From UBA2336 sp964404445 (GTDB lineage: Bacteria > Bacteroidota > Bacteroidia > Cytophagales > Cyclobacteriaceae), in contig CAYOJW010000001.1 of the NCBI GenBank assembly GCA_964404445.1, forward strand, positions 310,001 to 374,000: DNA of 64,000 nucleotides. The letters run 5' to 3'. The position numbers and the translations under genes are program-made. The notes beneath the pieces are model-generated. The model searched no databases. It was not told where the DNA came from and saw only the letters and a program-made list of their open reading frames with translations. Shown one piece after another: positions 26,051-35,543 of this stretch (its first letter is position 1; each line of letters opens with the position of its first letter).

Positions 26051-26689
26051 GTGAAAACCGTTTACTTGCTCAGCGGATTGGGAGCCGACAAGCGGGTGTT
26101 TGATTTTGTTGACCTGTCGGGTTATAACACTGTACACATTTATTGGGTTGACCCGGCCGGATGTGTTTCCATTGAAGCGTATGCACAAAAGTTAATCGAT
26201 CAGATCACAACATCCAACCCTATACTCGTTGGGGTTTCGTTTGGCGGAATGGTAGCCGTTGAGTTAAGTAAGCTGATCGCAACTGAAAAAATCATTTTAA
26301 TTTCATCGGCTGTCACTATTCAGGATATTCCGCTACGGTATAAAGTTTTGGGGGCGTTGCGTTTAAACAAACTTGTTCCGCCAACGGCTTTAACACAACC
26401 TAACAGTTTGTTGTTTTGGCTATTTGGTGCACAAAGTGTTCACGATAAAAATTTGCTACGAACTATTCTTCGTGATACGGATGTGAATTTCTTAACCTGG
26501 GCATTAGATAAAATCATGCACTGGAAGAATACAATCGTTCCGCAAAATGCAATCTGCATACATGGAACACACGATAAGATGCTGCCGATGCAAAACCCTC
26601 ATTACACAATAAACAAAGGCGGTCACTTAATGATTGTTAACCGGGCAAAAGAAGTAAGCGCGTTCGTTCAAAAAGCATTGATCAGCTAA
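26051..26689 (+). CDS. Alpha/beta-hydrolase
   Basis: A 212-residue hydrolase starting at GTG (26051), 11 bases after the peptidase gene. The nucleophile elbow GVSFGG places Ser63; the acid Asp lies in HGTHDKMLP and the base His in KGGHLMIVN, completing the triad. The oxyanion region LSGLGAD is at the N-terminus. It is short for the fold, with a small cap. Substrate unknown; esterase or thioesterase activity would fit. Confidence 0.85.
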   Translation: MKTVYLLSGLGADKRVFDFVDLSGYNTVHIYWVDPAGCVSIEAYAQKLIDQITTSNPILVGVSFGGMVAVELSKLIATEKIILISSAVTIQDIPLRYKVLGALRLNKLVPPTALTQPNSLLFWLFGAQSVHDKNLLRTILRDTDVNFLTWALDKIMHWKNTIVPQNAICIHGTHDKMLPMQNPHYTINKGGHLMIVNRAKEVSAFVQKALIS

Positions 26690-26701
26690 CCGGCAATTTC
26701 A

Positions 26702-26709
26702 TACCTTTG
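26702..26709 (+). promoter_or_regulatory. -7 promoter element of the PspC gene
   Basis: A perfect TACCTTTG (TAnnTTTG) with a TTG about 21 bases upstream (26678-26680) lies 29 bases before the PspC ATG, just after the hydrolase stop. Confidence 0.5.
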
Positions 26710-26737
26710 GCAAAGTTTTATAAATAAACACATTATC

Positions 26738-26911
26738 ATGGCGAAAACATTACGAAAAGGAAACAGAACCATTTTTGGCGTATGCAGCGGGTTGGCCGAT
26801 TACTTCGGGCTGGATGTAACGCTTGTGCGCATTGCCTTTGTTATTTCTGTATTGTTTTTCGGCACCGGTTTGTTGTTGTATGTGATTTTGGCCATTATTA
26901 TGCCTAAGTAA
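26738..26911 (+). CDS. PspC-domain mini-protein
   Basis: A 57-residue protein, too short for many gene callers. It reads MAKTLRKGNRTIFGVCSGLA and continues with a hydrophobic helix (about 32-56), which is a bare PspC domain: a short polar N-terminus with the conserved GVCSGLADYFGLD motif and one membrane segment. PspC proteins sit in the inner membrane and take part in phage-shock-type envelope stress responses; no PspA or other phage-shock gene is nearby. It has its own promoter. Confidence 0.85.
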   Translation: MAKTLRKGNRTIFGVCSGLADYFGLDVTLVRIAFVISVLFFGTGLLLYVILAIIMPK

Positions 26912-26915
26912 AAAG

Positions 26916-29243
26916 CTACCGGAAACGCGAACCAACAATAATTCTTTTTTTAAACGACTCTACCGTTCCGTTTGTGTGGAACACCTCCATCCATAAAACA
27001 TAATATCCTGTGCGGGCTTTCTCACCGTTTTCGGTATCGCCATCCCAACGGAAGAAACCGGTAGCACCCAACGTGGCATTGTTGGCGATGCGTTTTATTT
27101 CACGACCGTGGAAGTCTAATATTTTAAGGTTGGCTACATATCCTCCGCTATTGAAATTATAGTGGATTTGCGTGAACGATGGTTGCCCGGTGATCGGTTC
27201 AAAAATTTCAGGATCGACCTTCACTTTATCGGCCAGTGTTTCTCCGCGCGCGTTTGAGTTGATGTACCCCGGTGTGGCAAACCCTGCGGTTGAACTGGCC
27301 GAATGCCAGTTTGCGGCATCGTTGGTAAGTGCCGTAAACGATATGCGCTCTAACGATACACCTTCTTTATCTTTTAAAAAAGGTGTGTGGTAATCGGCTG
27401 AGTATGAAAAGAAATCGATGAGGTTGTTTTCCGCATCAAGCAATGCAACCGTTCCGGCATCATCGTTAAACGCGGGCAGCGCGTCAACAACAAAAATGTT
27501 TTCTTCTTTTGCCTGCACATACTCGCCCAACACAATGTTTTTGTTCATGGTAAAAACCCTGTACGTGCCGGGCGGAAGCAATTCATCGGTTGTTGTGATT
27601 ATCCGGGCGTTTTGTACCGCATCATTCACATAGTTGGCTACCGACCAGTTTTTAAGGTTAATGTATTTGGATGAATGATTATAAACCTCCACGAAATCGA
27701 CTGCGGTAGGGCGAGGGTTAAACAATAGTTCGTTGATCAATACATCTTTTTCTTCGGCTGCTTCGGGTAAGGCAAATACTGCCGTGGCAAAATCGGATAA
27801 GATTTTATTGCCGGCACAATCGTACAGATTGTTTACCAGTACAACATACGACTGCCCGATCGTAACAACCGTATTTAATGTAACGATTAACGTGCGGAGT
27901 GTTGCGTCTTCAAATGCTATATTGATTATACCGATTGACGGGGAAATCAATATTTGTTCAGTCGCTGGTGTTTGTGCTTCCAACTTTTCGTTAAAGGTTA
28001 AGCGTAACAATGTTGGCGTTGTTAAAAATGCCGATAGCAATTTAGGGCCGGTGAGGTCGGGCTTGTTTTCGAAAACAGAATTTTGTGTGCCGGGGGTTCC
28101 GCCTGTTGGCGATTCGGAAGCAATCCAGTTTTCTTCTTCGGCACAAATATTTTCAGGGTCAATCAACTCCAGCGTGTAGCCACCTTGTTTTTTGTCGTCA
28201 TCTTTATACCATGTATCGGAATACGAAACCTGGTCGATGAGCATATCATCGTTTCTGCGCAACATTAAATTATCGCTACTGTTGTTTAACGTAGGGAAAT
28301 TTGCAACACCAATAACGTTTCCGTAAACCGCAAATAATACAGCTGATGATGTTGACGTAACAATTTTATATTCGTTCGGGTAAATAAAACCCGAAAGTGT
28401 GGCCGTTGAGCTTCCATCGGTAAACTTCCATCCGCTAAGGTTTATAATTTTTTCGCTGCGGTTGTACAGTTCAACAAACTCGGCATCGGGCAAGCCGATT
28501 ACAGGCGAAGGATCGGCAAAAATTTCGGTGATGATGATGTCTTTATAGTCGGCAGGTTGTGAGGGGTCGATGTAGGGTTGACCGGTTACGGTAAAGTCAT
28601 CGAAGAAAAAATTCTGTGAGTTTGATAGTGTATAAACACACACCACTCCAAAATAGGCAGATGAAACATGCATAAAATCTATCACACTTCCTTCCTGCTC
28701 GAATGTTCCGGTCACTCCTGCATCAGAAAATAATTGCCAGTTACCGGAGGCATCGCGCGTAACCTTAACCCTTGCCTGTACGGTTGTCCCGATCAGTCGT
28801 GTATCTAATCCGTCTATAATTTCGGTTTTTGTTGTTCCTGTTTGCTTGTACAAACTTATTTCATCTGTTGTATTTCCCAAACGAACAAAATATCCATTAA
28901 GCGAACCTGTAAGCACGGCATTGTCTGATGTTAAATACACATCGGTATAGTTTGCTCCTGACGGATTAAAATTCATCTGAACAAAAAACTCCCAACTGGC
29001 ATGATCAACCGCTGTGCTTACTGTTGAAAGATAGGCTGTTTCGGCAATTGCGGGGGCTGTTAATTTCAATCGACCGACTTCAACTGAAAACTTTGAGTCG
29101 TTTCCCGTCCAAACAGGGTTCGCAGTAAAATCCCCGTCCGAAAAATTATCGGTAAACTGCGCGTTGCAAACGTAAGCGTTAACAAGTGTTAGGCTTATGC
29201 TCAACAACAAATACAATATTTGCTTTTGTTTGAAGTAGGGCAT
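26916..29243 (-). CDS. Lamin-tail-domain surface protein, likely type IX secreted
   Basis: About 775 residues from MPYFKQKQ (an ATG 8 codons upstream is possible). Layout: signal peptide ending near NAYVCNAQ; a jelly-roll-like domain (about 30-230); a lamin-tail domain (DIIITEIFADPSPVIGLPDAEFVELYNRS); an SbsA-like Ig domain (about 395-490); a second lamin-tail domain (DVLINELLFNPRPTAVDFVEVYNHS); and a C-terminal FlgD-like beta domain (GATGFFRWDGDTENGEKARTGYY) ending in basic residues, typical of type IX sorting signals. It is probably exported to the cell surface. Function is unknown. Confidence 0.83.
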   Translation of the reverse strand: MPYFKQKQILYLLLSISLTLVNAYVCNAQFTDNFSDGDFTANPVWTGNDSKFSVEVGRLKLTAPAIAETAYLSTVSTAVDHASWEFFVQMNFNPSGANYTDVYLTSDNAVLTGSLNGYFVRLGNTTDEISLYKQTGTTKTEIIDGLDTRLIGTTVQARVKVTRDASGNWQLFSDAGVTGTFEQEGSVIDFMHVSSAYFGVVCVYTLSNSQNFFFDDFTVTGQPYIDPSQPADYKDIIITEIFADPSPVIGLPDAEFVELYNRSEKIINLSGWKFTDGSSTATLSGFIYPNEYKIVTSTSSAVLFAVYGNVIGVANFPTLNNSSDNLMLRRNDDMLIDQVSYSDTWYKDDDKKQGGYTLELIDPENICAEEENWIASESPTGGTPGTQNSVFENKPDLTGPKLLSAFLTTPTLLRLTFNEKLEAQTPATEQILISPSIGIINIAFEDATLRTLIVTLNTVVTIGQSYVVLVNNLYDCAGNKILSDFATAVFALPEAAEEKDVLINELLFNPRPTAVDFVEVYNHSSKYINLKNWSVANYVNDAVQNARIITTTDELLPPGTYRVFTMNKNIVLGEYVQAKEENIFVVDALPAFNDDAGTVALLDAENNLIDFFSYSADYHTPFLKDKEGVSLERISFTALTNDAANWHSASSTAGFATPGYINSNARGETLADKVKVDPEIFEPITGQPSFTQIHYNFNSGGYVANLKILDFHGREIKRIANNATLGATGFFRWDGDTENGEKARTGYYVLWMEVFHTNGTVESFKKRIIVGSRFR

Positions 29244-29255
29244 AATCAAATGTAC

Positions 29256-29263
29256 TATTTTTG
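29256..29263 (+). promoter_or_regulatory. -7 promoter element of asd
   Basis: TATTTTTG matches TAnnTTTG and lies 24 bases before the asd ATG; the -33 element is weak (TTTG at 29229-29232, spacing too long). The site overlaps the start region of the divergent lamin-tail gene, which favours the downstream ATG for that gene. Confidence 0.45.
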
Positions 29264-29287
29264 CCACTCATATTTTAACGTTATAAA

Positions 29288-30280
29288 ATGAAACTCGCTG
29301 TTGTTGGCGCAACCGGGCTGGTTGGCCAGGAGGTGTTGAAAGTCCTCGAAGAAAGAAATTTTCAGTTTGATGAATTGTATTTAGTGGCCTCTGCGAAGTC
29401 GGTTGGCCAAACTATCGCATTCAAGAATAAACAATACACGGTTAAGAGCATTGAAGAAACCTGTAAGCTGGCGCCTGATGTTGCCATATTCTCGGCCGGA
29501 GGAAGCACCTCGTTGGAATGGGCGCCCAAGTATGCCGAAATGGGCACGATTGTGATCGACAATTCATCGGCATGGCGTATGGATCCGGATAAGAAATTGG
29601 TTGTACCGGAAATCAACGGTCACGTTTTAAAAATTGACGACCGCATTATAGCGAACCCCAACTGCTCTACCATTCAAATGGTGATGGCATTAGCGCCATT
29701 GCACGTTAAATATAAATTGAAGCGCGTAGTGGTTTCTACCTACCAATCGGTAACCGGAACCGGTAAAGATGCCGTGCAACAAATGATGGACGAACGCAAT
29801 GGCGTTGAGGGCCATAAAGTATATCCGCACCGCATCGACATGAATGTGTTGCCGCACATTGATGTGTTTGGCGATAACGGTTACACCAAAGAAGAAATGA
29901 AAATGGTGAACGAAACCCGCAAAATTCTTGGCGATGATTCCATTGGTGTTACCGCCACCACGGTGCGCGTTCCGGCCATTGGCGGCCACTCCGAAGCGGT
30001 GAATGCCGAATTCTACAACGACTTTACAGTAAGCGAGGTGCGTGAAACATTAGCGCACACACCGGGCATTATTGTTCAGGATAATCCTAAAAATAATTTA
30101 TACCCGATGCCTATTACTGCGCATGGTAGAGATGAGGTTTTTGTTGGCCGTTTACGCAAAGACGAATCGCAGCCTAAAACATTAAATATGTGGATTGTTG
30201 CCGATAATTTAAGAAAAGGCGCAGCGACCAATGCCGTGCAGATTGCCGAGTTTATGGTAGAGAAGAGTTTGGTGTATTAG
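29288..30280 (+). CDS. asd: Aspartate-semialdehyde dehydrogenase
   Basis: A 330-residue enzyme making L-aspartate semialdehyde for lysine, methionine, threonine and diaminopimelate synthesis. It has the NADP-binding GATGLVGQE at residues 7-15, catalytic Cys126 in NPNCSTIQ, the SVTGTGKDA segment near 155 and the substrate/acid-base region PAIGGHSEAVNAEF near 230. Length is normal. It stands alone, with a promoter 24 bases upstream and a terminator about 105 bases downstream. Confidence 0.96.
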   Translation: MKLAVVGATGLVGQEVLKVLEERNFQFDELYLVASAKSVGQTIAFKNKQYTVKSIEETCKLAPDVAIFSAGGSTSLEWAPKYAEMGTIVIDNSSAWRMDPDKKLVVPEINGHVLKIDDRIIANPNCSTIQMVMALAPLHVKYKLKRVVVSTYQSVTGTGKDAVQQMMDERNGVEGHKVYPHRIDMNVLPHIDVFGDNGYTKEEMKMVNETRKILGDDSIGVTATTVRVPAIGGHSEAVNAEFYNDFTVSEVRETLAHTPGIIVQDNPKNNLYPMPITAHGRDEVFVGRLRKDESQPKTLNMWIVADNLRKGAATNAVQIAEFMVEKSLVY

Positions 30281-30335
30281 CGCTGTTTTTTTCACGCTAA
30301 GAACGCTAAGAAAAAACGCAAAGGTTTAGTGTAAG

Positions 30336-30375
30336 TGTCCGACAGTTGTATGCTTTGGTGTACAGGTGTCGGACA
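30336..30375. repeat. Inverted TGTCCGACA repeat
   Basis: TGTCCGACA (30336-30344) and TGTCGGACA (30367-30375) form 9-base inverted arms with a 22-base spacer, just after asd. A similar core occurs near 5383. It might be a repeat remnant; no coding content. Confidence 0.4.
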
Positions 30376-30386
30376 TCTTGTTTAAG

Positions 30387-30416
30387 CCCGGATTGTGAAA
30401 ACGATCCGGGTTTTTT
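30387..30416 (+). terminator. Terminator after asd
   Basis: CCCGGAT (30387-30393) pairs with ATCCGGG (30404-30410), extended by two further pairs, and is followed by six T. It lies about 105 bases after the asd stop and isolates asd from the envelope-protein locus. Confidence 0.75.
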
Positions 30417-30447
30417 ATTGCCCATTTCGTTTATGTGCTTACGTTAA

Positions 30448-30467
30448 AATAGGTATAAATACCTATT
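30448..30467. promoter_or_regulatory. Palindromic operator-like site
   Basis: AATAGGTAT-AA-ATACCTATT is a perfect 9-base inverted repeat around a 2-base centre, 77 bases before the first gene of the envelope-protein locus. It looks like a dimeric-regulator site; which regulator is unknown. Confidence 0.5.
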
Positions 30468-30543
30468 CGGTTTAGCACTACTTCTCATTGATCCCCTTTT
30501 ATGATCCCGCAACCTTTGGGGTATCATTAAAAAAGAAAATACC

Positions 30544-31083
30544 ATGTACAAAAAATTACTTTTTGCAGTTGCAATGATCATTGCAGTTGCGGCAAATCAG
30601 GCCTGTGCCCAGTTTAAAATGGAAACAGGTGTAGCAAATTATGGCGTACGATTTGGTGGGGGCTTTCCTAATATGGATAAATTTAAGCTGGGTAAGCTTA
30701 CACCTACTACACCAGCTATTGGGGCTTTTTTTGATTTGGGTATTTTTGGGGAAAGTGGACTTTCTTTTGGAGGTGAGTTCAATTATGCCAAATTCAAAAA
30801 TGTTAACGACAACCGTTTGGGGGTAATGTCGATAATCGTATTTCTGAAATATTATACGCCTTTAACCTTCAATAAGGTTGCAACGTATGTACGGGGAGAT
30901 TTTTTGCCAACTAACGTTATAGCTGCCAGTGATGCTACTGGTGGTGAGCATAAACTAAAAAGCATTTTCGGTATTTATGCCGGAGCGGATTATCGGTTAA
31001 CTGATACATTTGGTGCTTTTGTTGAACTGGGTACAGGTTATACCATATTTAATACAGGCGTGAGCTTTCGTGTAGAGCGATAA
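30544..31083 (+). CDS. Small outer-membrane beta-barrel protein
   Basis: A 179-residue exported protein. The signal peptide ends at AxA before QFKMETG (about residue 22). The rest alternates polar and hydrophobic residues in strands ending in an aromatic-rich last strand (GTGYTIFNTGVSFRVER), typical of an 8-stranded OmpA/OmpW-like barrel. It opens a run of four plus-strand envelope proteins. Family not recognised beyond the fold. Confidence 0.7.
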   Translation: MYKKLLFAVAMIIAVAANQACAQFKMETGVANYGVRFGGGFPNMDKFKLGKLTPTTPAIGAFFDLGIFGESGLSFGGEFNYAKFKNVNDNRLGVMSIIVFLKYYTPLTFNKVATYVRGDFLPTNVIAASDATGGEHKLKSIFGIYAGADYRLTDTFGAFVELGTGYTIFNTGVSFRVER

Positions 31084-31147
31084 TAAACATAACCTATTTT
31101 TTATCGGGGGCACTTCAACTTCCTCCTGTTACCCCTATCCATTAAAC

Positions 31148-31603
31148 ATGAAAAAAACAATTTTATGCTTGCTGTTGCTGGTAGCAACAACGGCAACAAC
31201 AACAGCCCAAACCTCAAGTAAGAACGATCTTTTGATGACGCTCGATTTACTGAAATGGAAGTGGCGCACTAAGAACGAAAACGGTGAATATAGGGCGTGG
31301 AGAAATCTTGGAAAAAGAGGCTATACCATAGGCATTCACGGAGACCATAAAAAAGGTTTCATCACGTTTGTGAACATCAAGAAACAAATAGTAACTAAAA
31401 GTTATACCCATACAGGTTTTTATACAGAACAGAAAGATAACATAGACTATATGACTTTCTCCTGTATCGATAATTATGGCGAACCGCTCAAACTTATTGT
31501 TTCGTATTACCCCGCAACAGCAACCTATACCACGGCAAAATGGATTAAGGTAAACATGGTATATGAAAAGACAGAGTATGAACACGAAGCCAAATGGTTA
31601 TAA
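31148..31603 (+). CDS. Secreted protein of unknown function
   Basis: A 151-residue exported protein (signal MKKTILCLLLLVATTATTTAQ). The mature part is rich in aromatic and basic residues (DLLKWKWRTKNENGEYRAW) with predicted beta-strands. I do not recognise it. It lies 64 bases after the barrel gene and 19 bases before the next lipoprotein start, so the three are probably co-transcribed. Confidence 0.6.
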   Translation: MKKTILCLLLLVATTATTTAQTSSKNDLLMTLDLLKWKWRTKNENGEYRAWRNLGKRGYTIGIHGDHKKGFITFVNIKKQIVTKSYTHTGFYTEQKDNIDYMTFSCIDNYGEPLKLIVSYYPATATYTTAKWIKVNMVYEKTEYEHEAKWL

Positions 31604-31622
31604 AGTATTAAACAATAAACTG

Positions 31623-32993
31623 ATGGAAGCATTTATTAAAAACCGTTTTGGGGTTATTGTCTTTCTCCTGATTTTTTCATCATGCGAAAAAGAAGAAGCG
31701 GTAAAGCCCGTTGATCCTAACTCGGCCGAAGCCTGGTTATTAGACCCCGCTACCGGCTGGCAGCATGTCATGTCCATAGACACCAAAGACAAAGGCCTGT
31801 CGGGATGCGATATTACCCCGGTGGGGCAGGAAATCGCGGTGCTGTATAAATCAACAAAAAACAACCAAAGCGATATACACTATCACAAAGTTAAGTTCGG
31901 GGAGGGCGACAGCCAGACACCCGCAGGCACCATGTTGGGCTTTTCTACCAGTGGCAGGACTATTTATTACAGTCAGTTTATCCCCGAAAGCTATACGGCT
32001 GTATTTACCAATGTTGAATATGTGGGCGACCAACACGCACTGATAGACGAAAACAATACCCGAACGGTGCGTTTCGGAACCGAAATATCAAACCCGGGAG
32101 CTGAGTTTATCAACTATTACTATACCAAAGCCGCTGATTATCTGGGGGCAGCAATCAAGTATAAGACTTCGCCAACAGGCATACAATATGGCACAAGCAA
32201 ATTTCCGCCTACGCCTGTTACAGATGGGTTTATGCCCAAGATAAGCGCAGATTATGTACGTGGTAGTTTCACCAGCAAGATGGTTATCCCGCTTAAACTG
32301 TCGGATGATAAACCCTATACCTTTACCATTGGCACAGATGGCACTAAGCTTAAATATCAAACATTAAAATTGTTGCCCGAAAAAGAACGCATAGACCCGA
32401 ATTACGAAATAGTGGACGAGGGCGAATTTGCAGGATGGGAGGCTTCCAATCTGGAATCGAACAATCCGTATATGAGCCTGATTGCCTTCAGTTATGACAA
32501 TGATATGCTGACCTTTGTACTGGCCGATTATAAAATGGTGAGCGGTGTTAACGTGATGAACACGTTGCATTGCTACCGTTGGGAAAAAGGCACTGCCGGG
32601 CTAAGCACACTTTGGGAAAGCGGTGAAGTGGACGCAACCCTGGCCAATGCGCTGGGGGGCAAGGAGAAAATCAATGACACACAACCCAGGCGCTATGAAG
32701 AAAACCGGCTTACACCCGATGGAACGCTTTATACCATCCACACCAAAAAACTATATACACAACCCGATCCCGAGAAACAATACAGCATCCTATATACCGT
32801 AAATGCTACGGGTGTCAAAGAACTGAGCCGTATAGACTATCTCTACAATAATTACAAACAATCGGTATGGATCAATACCTGTCGCTACATCAATGGGGCA
32901 TACTACGCTTTGGTGTATCCGACATCAGACTACGAATACGTCAAAAATAACAGTCCAAAATACCACATGGAAGTTGTAAAGTTTATACCATAA
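31623..32993 (+). CDS. Lipoprotein of unknown function, propeller-like
   Basis: About 456 residues from the ATG at 31623; the longer frame overlaps the preceding gene and lacks a signal peptide, while MEAFIKNRFGVIVFLLIFSSC gives a good lipobox (Cys21). The mature protein has repeated beta-rich, tryptophan/tyrosine-bearing units (for example HCYRWEKGTAGLSTLW and SILYTVNATGVKELSRIDY) that suggest a beta-propeller with no PD40 signature. Probably anchored in the outer membrane. Function unknown. Confidence 0.65.
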   Translation: MEAFIKNRFGVIVFLLIFSSCEKEEAVKPVDPNSAEAWLLDPATGWQHVMSIDTKDKGLSGCDITPVGQEIAVLYKSTKNNQSDIHYHKVKFGEGDSQTPAGTMLGFSTSGRTIYYSQFIPESYTAVFTNVEYVGDQHALIDENNTRTVRFGTEISNPGAEFINYYYTKAADYLGAAIKYKTSPTGIQYGTSKFPPTPVTDGFMPKISADYVRGSFTSKMVIPLKLSDDKPYTFTIGTDGTKLKYQTLKLLPEKERIDPNYEIVDEGEFAGWEASNLESNNPYMSLIAFSYDNDMLTFVLADYKMVSGVNVMNTLHCYRWEKGTAGLSTLWESGEVDATLANALGGKEKINDTQPRRYEENRLTPDGTLYTIHTKKLYTQPDPEKQYSILYTVNATGVKELSRIDYLYNNYKQSVWINTCRYINGAYYALVYPTSDYEYVKNNSPKYHMEVVKFIP

Positions 32994-33028
32994 ACCTTAA
33001 TCCAAAAACGGTGGCCCCAAAAGCGTAT

Positions 33029-33562
33029 ATGAAACGATTAATGATTTTATCCATAAGCCTGATTGCCCTTTGCCTATCGGCCTGCAATAATGACGATGAC
33101 GAGGTGGCTTTAAGTGATAAGTCCTGGCTTTTTACACCCGATGACGGCTTAGGCCCCGAGAAGTTCACTCACACATCGGGCGACCTCTTTACGTACATCT
33201 ATCAGGTACTACAAATGAATAGTGAAGAGAAGAGGAGGGGTACCACTGCTTCACAACTCAAATTGCTTTTTAAAACGGTGGGGCCACCGCCCTCCGGCAC
33301 ATATAGGGTAACATCGCGTGACAAATTAAATGATGCCGATCAGGTTGCCATAGAATGCACCATATTTGATGATGCCCGAACACAATACACGATAGAAAGT
33401 AATATTTTGTGGTATGCTGACGAGAGCAGCAACCAGACCATTACCTACAAATTCGAGAACGGCAAGGCAAGTGCTTATTTTAAAGATATTGTGGTTACCC
33501 GTAACGAAACAAGAACAATTTATCCCAATACAGCCAAATTATCAGCCAAAATCAGTCAATAA
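33029..33562 (+). CDS. Small lipoprotein of unknown function
   Basis: A 177-residue lipoprotein from the ATG at 33029 (a GTG six codons upstream is less likely): MKRLMILSISLIALCLSAC gives Cys19 as the lipidated residue, followed by an acidic linker NNDDDE. The mature domain is beta-rich, with regularly spaced Thr/Tyr pairs. It is the last of four envelope genes and lies 97 bases before a two-component system. Not recognised. Confidence 0.65.
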   Translation: MKRLMILSISLIALCLSACNNDDDEVALSDKSWLFTPDDGLGPEKFTHTSGDLFTYIYQVLQMNSEEKRRGTTASQLKLLFKTVGPPPSGTYRVTSRDKLNDADQVAIECTIFDDARTQYTIESNILWYADESSNQTITYKFENGKASAYFKDIVVTRNETRTIYPNTAKLSAKISQ

Positions 33563-33659
33563 AAAATAATGTTCAGGATAAAGTGTTAATCTGCATTCCG
33601 GAAAATGTAAACCAATACTATTCTGCCTATAAACATTTTGTCGGGGTTAAAATGAGATC

Positions 33660-35543
33660 ATGAATTTCCGGTTCACCATCGTAATCTGCTTCTGCTGCCT
33701 TTCGGCTTTTGCACAAAAAGTTTCCCCATCCGATTCGGTTTGGTTTGCCGAAATGGCCGCTAAAACCAACCGGCTTATTCATGAAAATCCACAACGTGCC
33801 GACTCTTTCGCAAGGGCTTATTTTGCAAAAGCCAAGACCCTGTATAATGATGAGTATGCCGGCAAAGGTGCCTGCTTAGTGCATAAGGGCGTATGCCTGC
33901 TGGAACCCGAAAACGCTAAGGCGTGGTACGATACCGCACAGGTTTACCTTGAACGCTCCGGCAACGATTTATGGAACGGCTACCTGAATATGACCTATGG
34001 CGTGATGCTGAATAATAAATACAGCTTTGAGTCGGGTATCAGTTACTTAAACAAAAGCATTACGTGTTTCGAGCGGGCAAAAGATACCACACAACTGGCG
34101 TTCGCATACAGTAACATTGCCAATGCTTTTCACGACTTCGGCAATTACGAAAAGGGGAAAGAGTATGCTTTTAAAGGTTTGAAAATAATCGGGGCACAAA
34201 ACGAAACGCATCCGGCAAAATGGTGGCTGCTTACCGTATTAGGCATTAATTATGACGATAACAAAGAATACAACGAGGCTATCGCCACGCATCAAAAAGC
34301 GTTGTATGCAGCACCCGGTAACGAAAGGCTGTTGTCTTCTACGTACAATAACTTAGGCAATACGTACAAAAAGAAGGGCTTGTTTGCAGAAGCCGAAATG
34401 TACTTCCGGAAAAGTTTTGAATATCCAAAAAAATCGCACGACAACTATCAGCTTGCCACTGTTTACGGTAACCTGGGCGACCTGGCACGGCAACAAAAGA
34501 AATATATATTTGCCCGGAAACATTTAGACTCCTGTCTTTTTTATGCTGAAAAATCGGCAAGCCCCGAAAAATTAAAAGACGCATACGAGTACAATGCCTA
34601 TTGGTATGAAGAAACTGGAGATTATAAAAAGTCGCTGCGTTTTATGACGCAATACATGAAGCTGAAAGACTCCCTCGAAAATGTTATCAAAGCCGGGATT
34701 ATCTACGATGCGCAGGAACGATACGAAACAGCAAAAAAAGAAAAACAAAATCAGGTGTTGCAGATCGAGAACCAATTACGAACAATCGAAAAAAACAGGG
34801 CTGTTTCAGAAAAAAAGATCATCCTTACCATTTCTGTCGCGCTAATTATTTTGCTGGCAGCGCTGGCCTACTCACTATACCGCAACAAGCTCAATAAAAT
34901 AAAACGCAGCGAAGAACAAAAAATGAATCAGGCTCTTTTTGTGGGTGAGCAAACCGAGCGCATCCGCATTGCCCGCGACCTGCACGATGGCGTTGGCCAA
35001 ATGCTTTCCTTAGTGAAGATGAATATCTCAACGTTAGATTCGCAGAACGTTGTGATAGAAAAGACCGTTACCCTCGTAGATAAAACAATCGATGAGGTTC
35101 GAAACGTATCACACAATCTTATCCCCGAAGAATTAAACTTTGGCTTATTCCCTGCACTTGAAAACCTGGCCGAAAAAGTAAACACTTCGGGGAATATTAA
35201 AATGCAGATACACATTCCGCAAAAGGTTAAAGAAATAAAATTCGAAAAGCAAAACGAGCTTTCTATTTATCGAATTGTACAAGAGGTGGTAAACAATATG
35301 GTGAAGCACGCTGGTGCAAGCATAATTGATCTCTCTGTTCAGGAGCTTAACCAAATTCTCGTGCTTTCCATTAAAGACAACGGCCATGGTATGGACATGG
35401 AGGCAATTAAACAATCAACCGGTATCGGGTGGAAAAACATTAACGCGCGTGCGCGCATGATGGGTGGCAAAATTAAGGTTTACTCGGAACGATTATCCGG
35501 CACTCAAATTGAAATAACCCTGCCTGGAAATGGAATCAACTAA
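33660..35543 (+). CDS. TPR-containing sensor histidine kinase (HisKA_3 type)
   Basis: A 627-residue kinase. It has a signal peptide (MNFRFTIVICFCCLSAFAQ), about six periplasmic TPR units (residues 60-350), a coiled linker, one membrane helix near 383-405 (ILTISVALIILLAALAYSLY), a dimerisation/phosphoacceptor helix with IARDLHDGVGQ (His near 442), and an ATPase domain (IVQEVVNNMVKHAG as the N-box, DNGHGMD, and GIGWKNINARA). The periplasmic TPR array probably senses a protein or peptide. It overlaps the response regulator by 14 bases. It could control the four envelope genes upstream; this is positional inference. Confidence 0.9.
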   Translation: MNFRFTIVICFCCLSAFAQKVSPSDSVWFAEMAAKTNRLIHENPQRADSFARAYFAKAKTLYNDEYAGKGACLVHKGVCLLEPENAKAWYDTAQVYLERSGNDLWNGYLNMTYGVMLNNKYSFESGISYLNKSITCFERAKDTTQLAFAYSNIANAFHDFGNYEKGKEYAFKGLKIIGAQNETHPAKWWLLTVLGINYDDNKEYNEAIATHQKALYAAPGNERLLSSTYNNLGNTYKKKGLFAEAEMYFRKSFEYPKKSHDNYQLATVYGNLGDLARQQKKYIFARKHLDSCLFYAEKSASPEKLKDAYEYNAYWYEETGDYKKSLRFMTQYMKLKDSLENVIKAGIIYDAQERYETAKKEKQNQVLQIENQLRTIEKNRAVSEKKIILTISVALIILLAALAYSLYRNKLNKIKRSEEQKMNQALFVGEQTERIRIARDLHDGVGQMLSLVKMNISTLDSQNVVIEKTVTLVDKTIDEVRNVSHNLIPEELNFGLFPALENLAEKVNTSGNIKMQIHIPQKVKEIKFEKQNELSIYRIVQEVVNNMVKHAGASIIDLSVQELNQILVLSIKDNGHGMDMEAIKQSTGIGWKNINARARMMGGKIKVYSERLSGTQIEITLPGNGIN

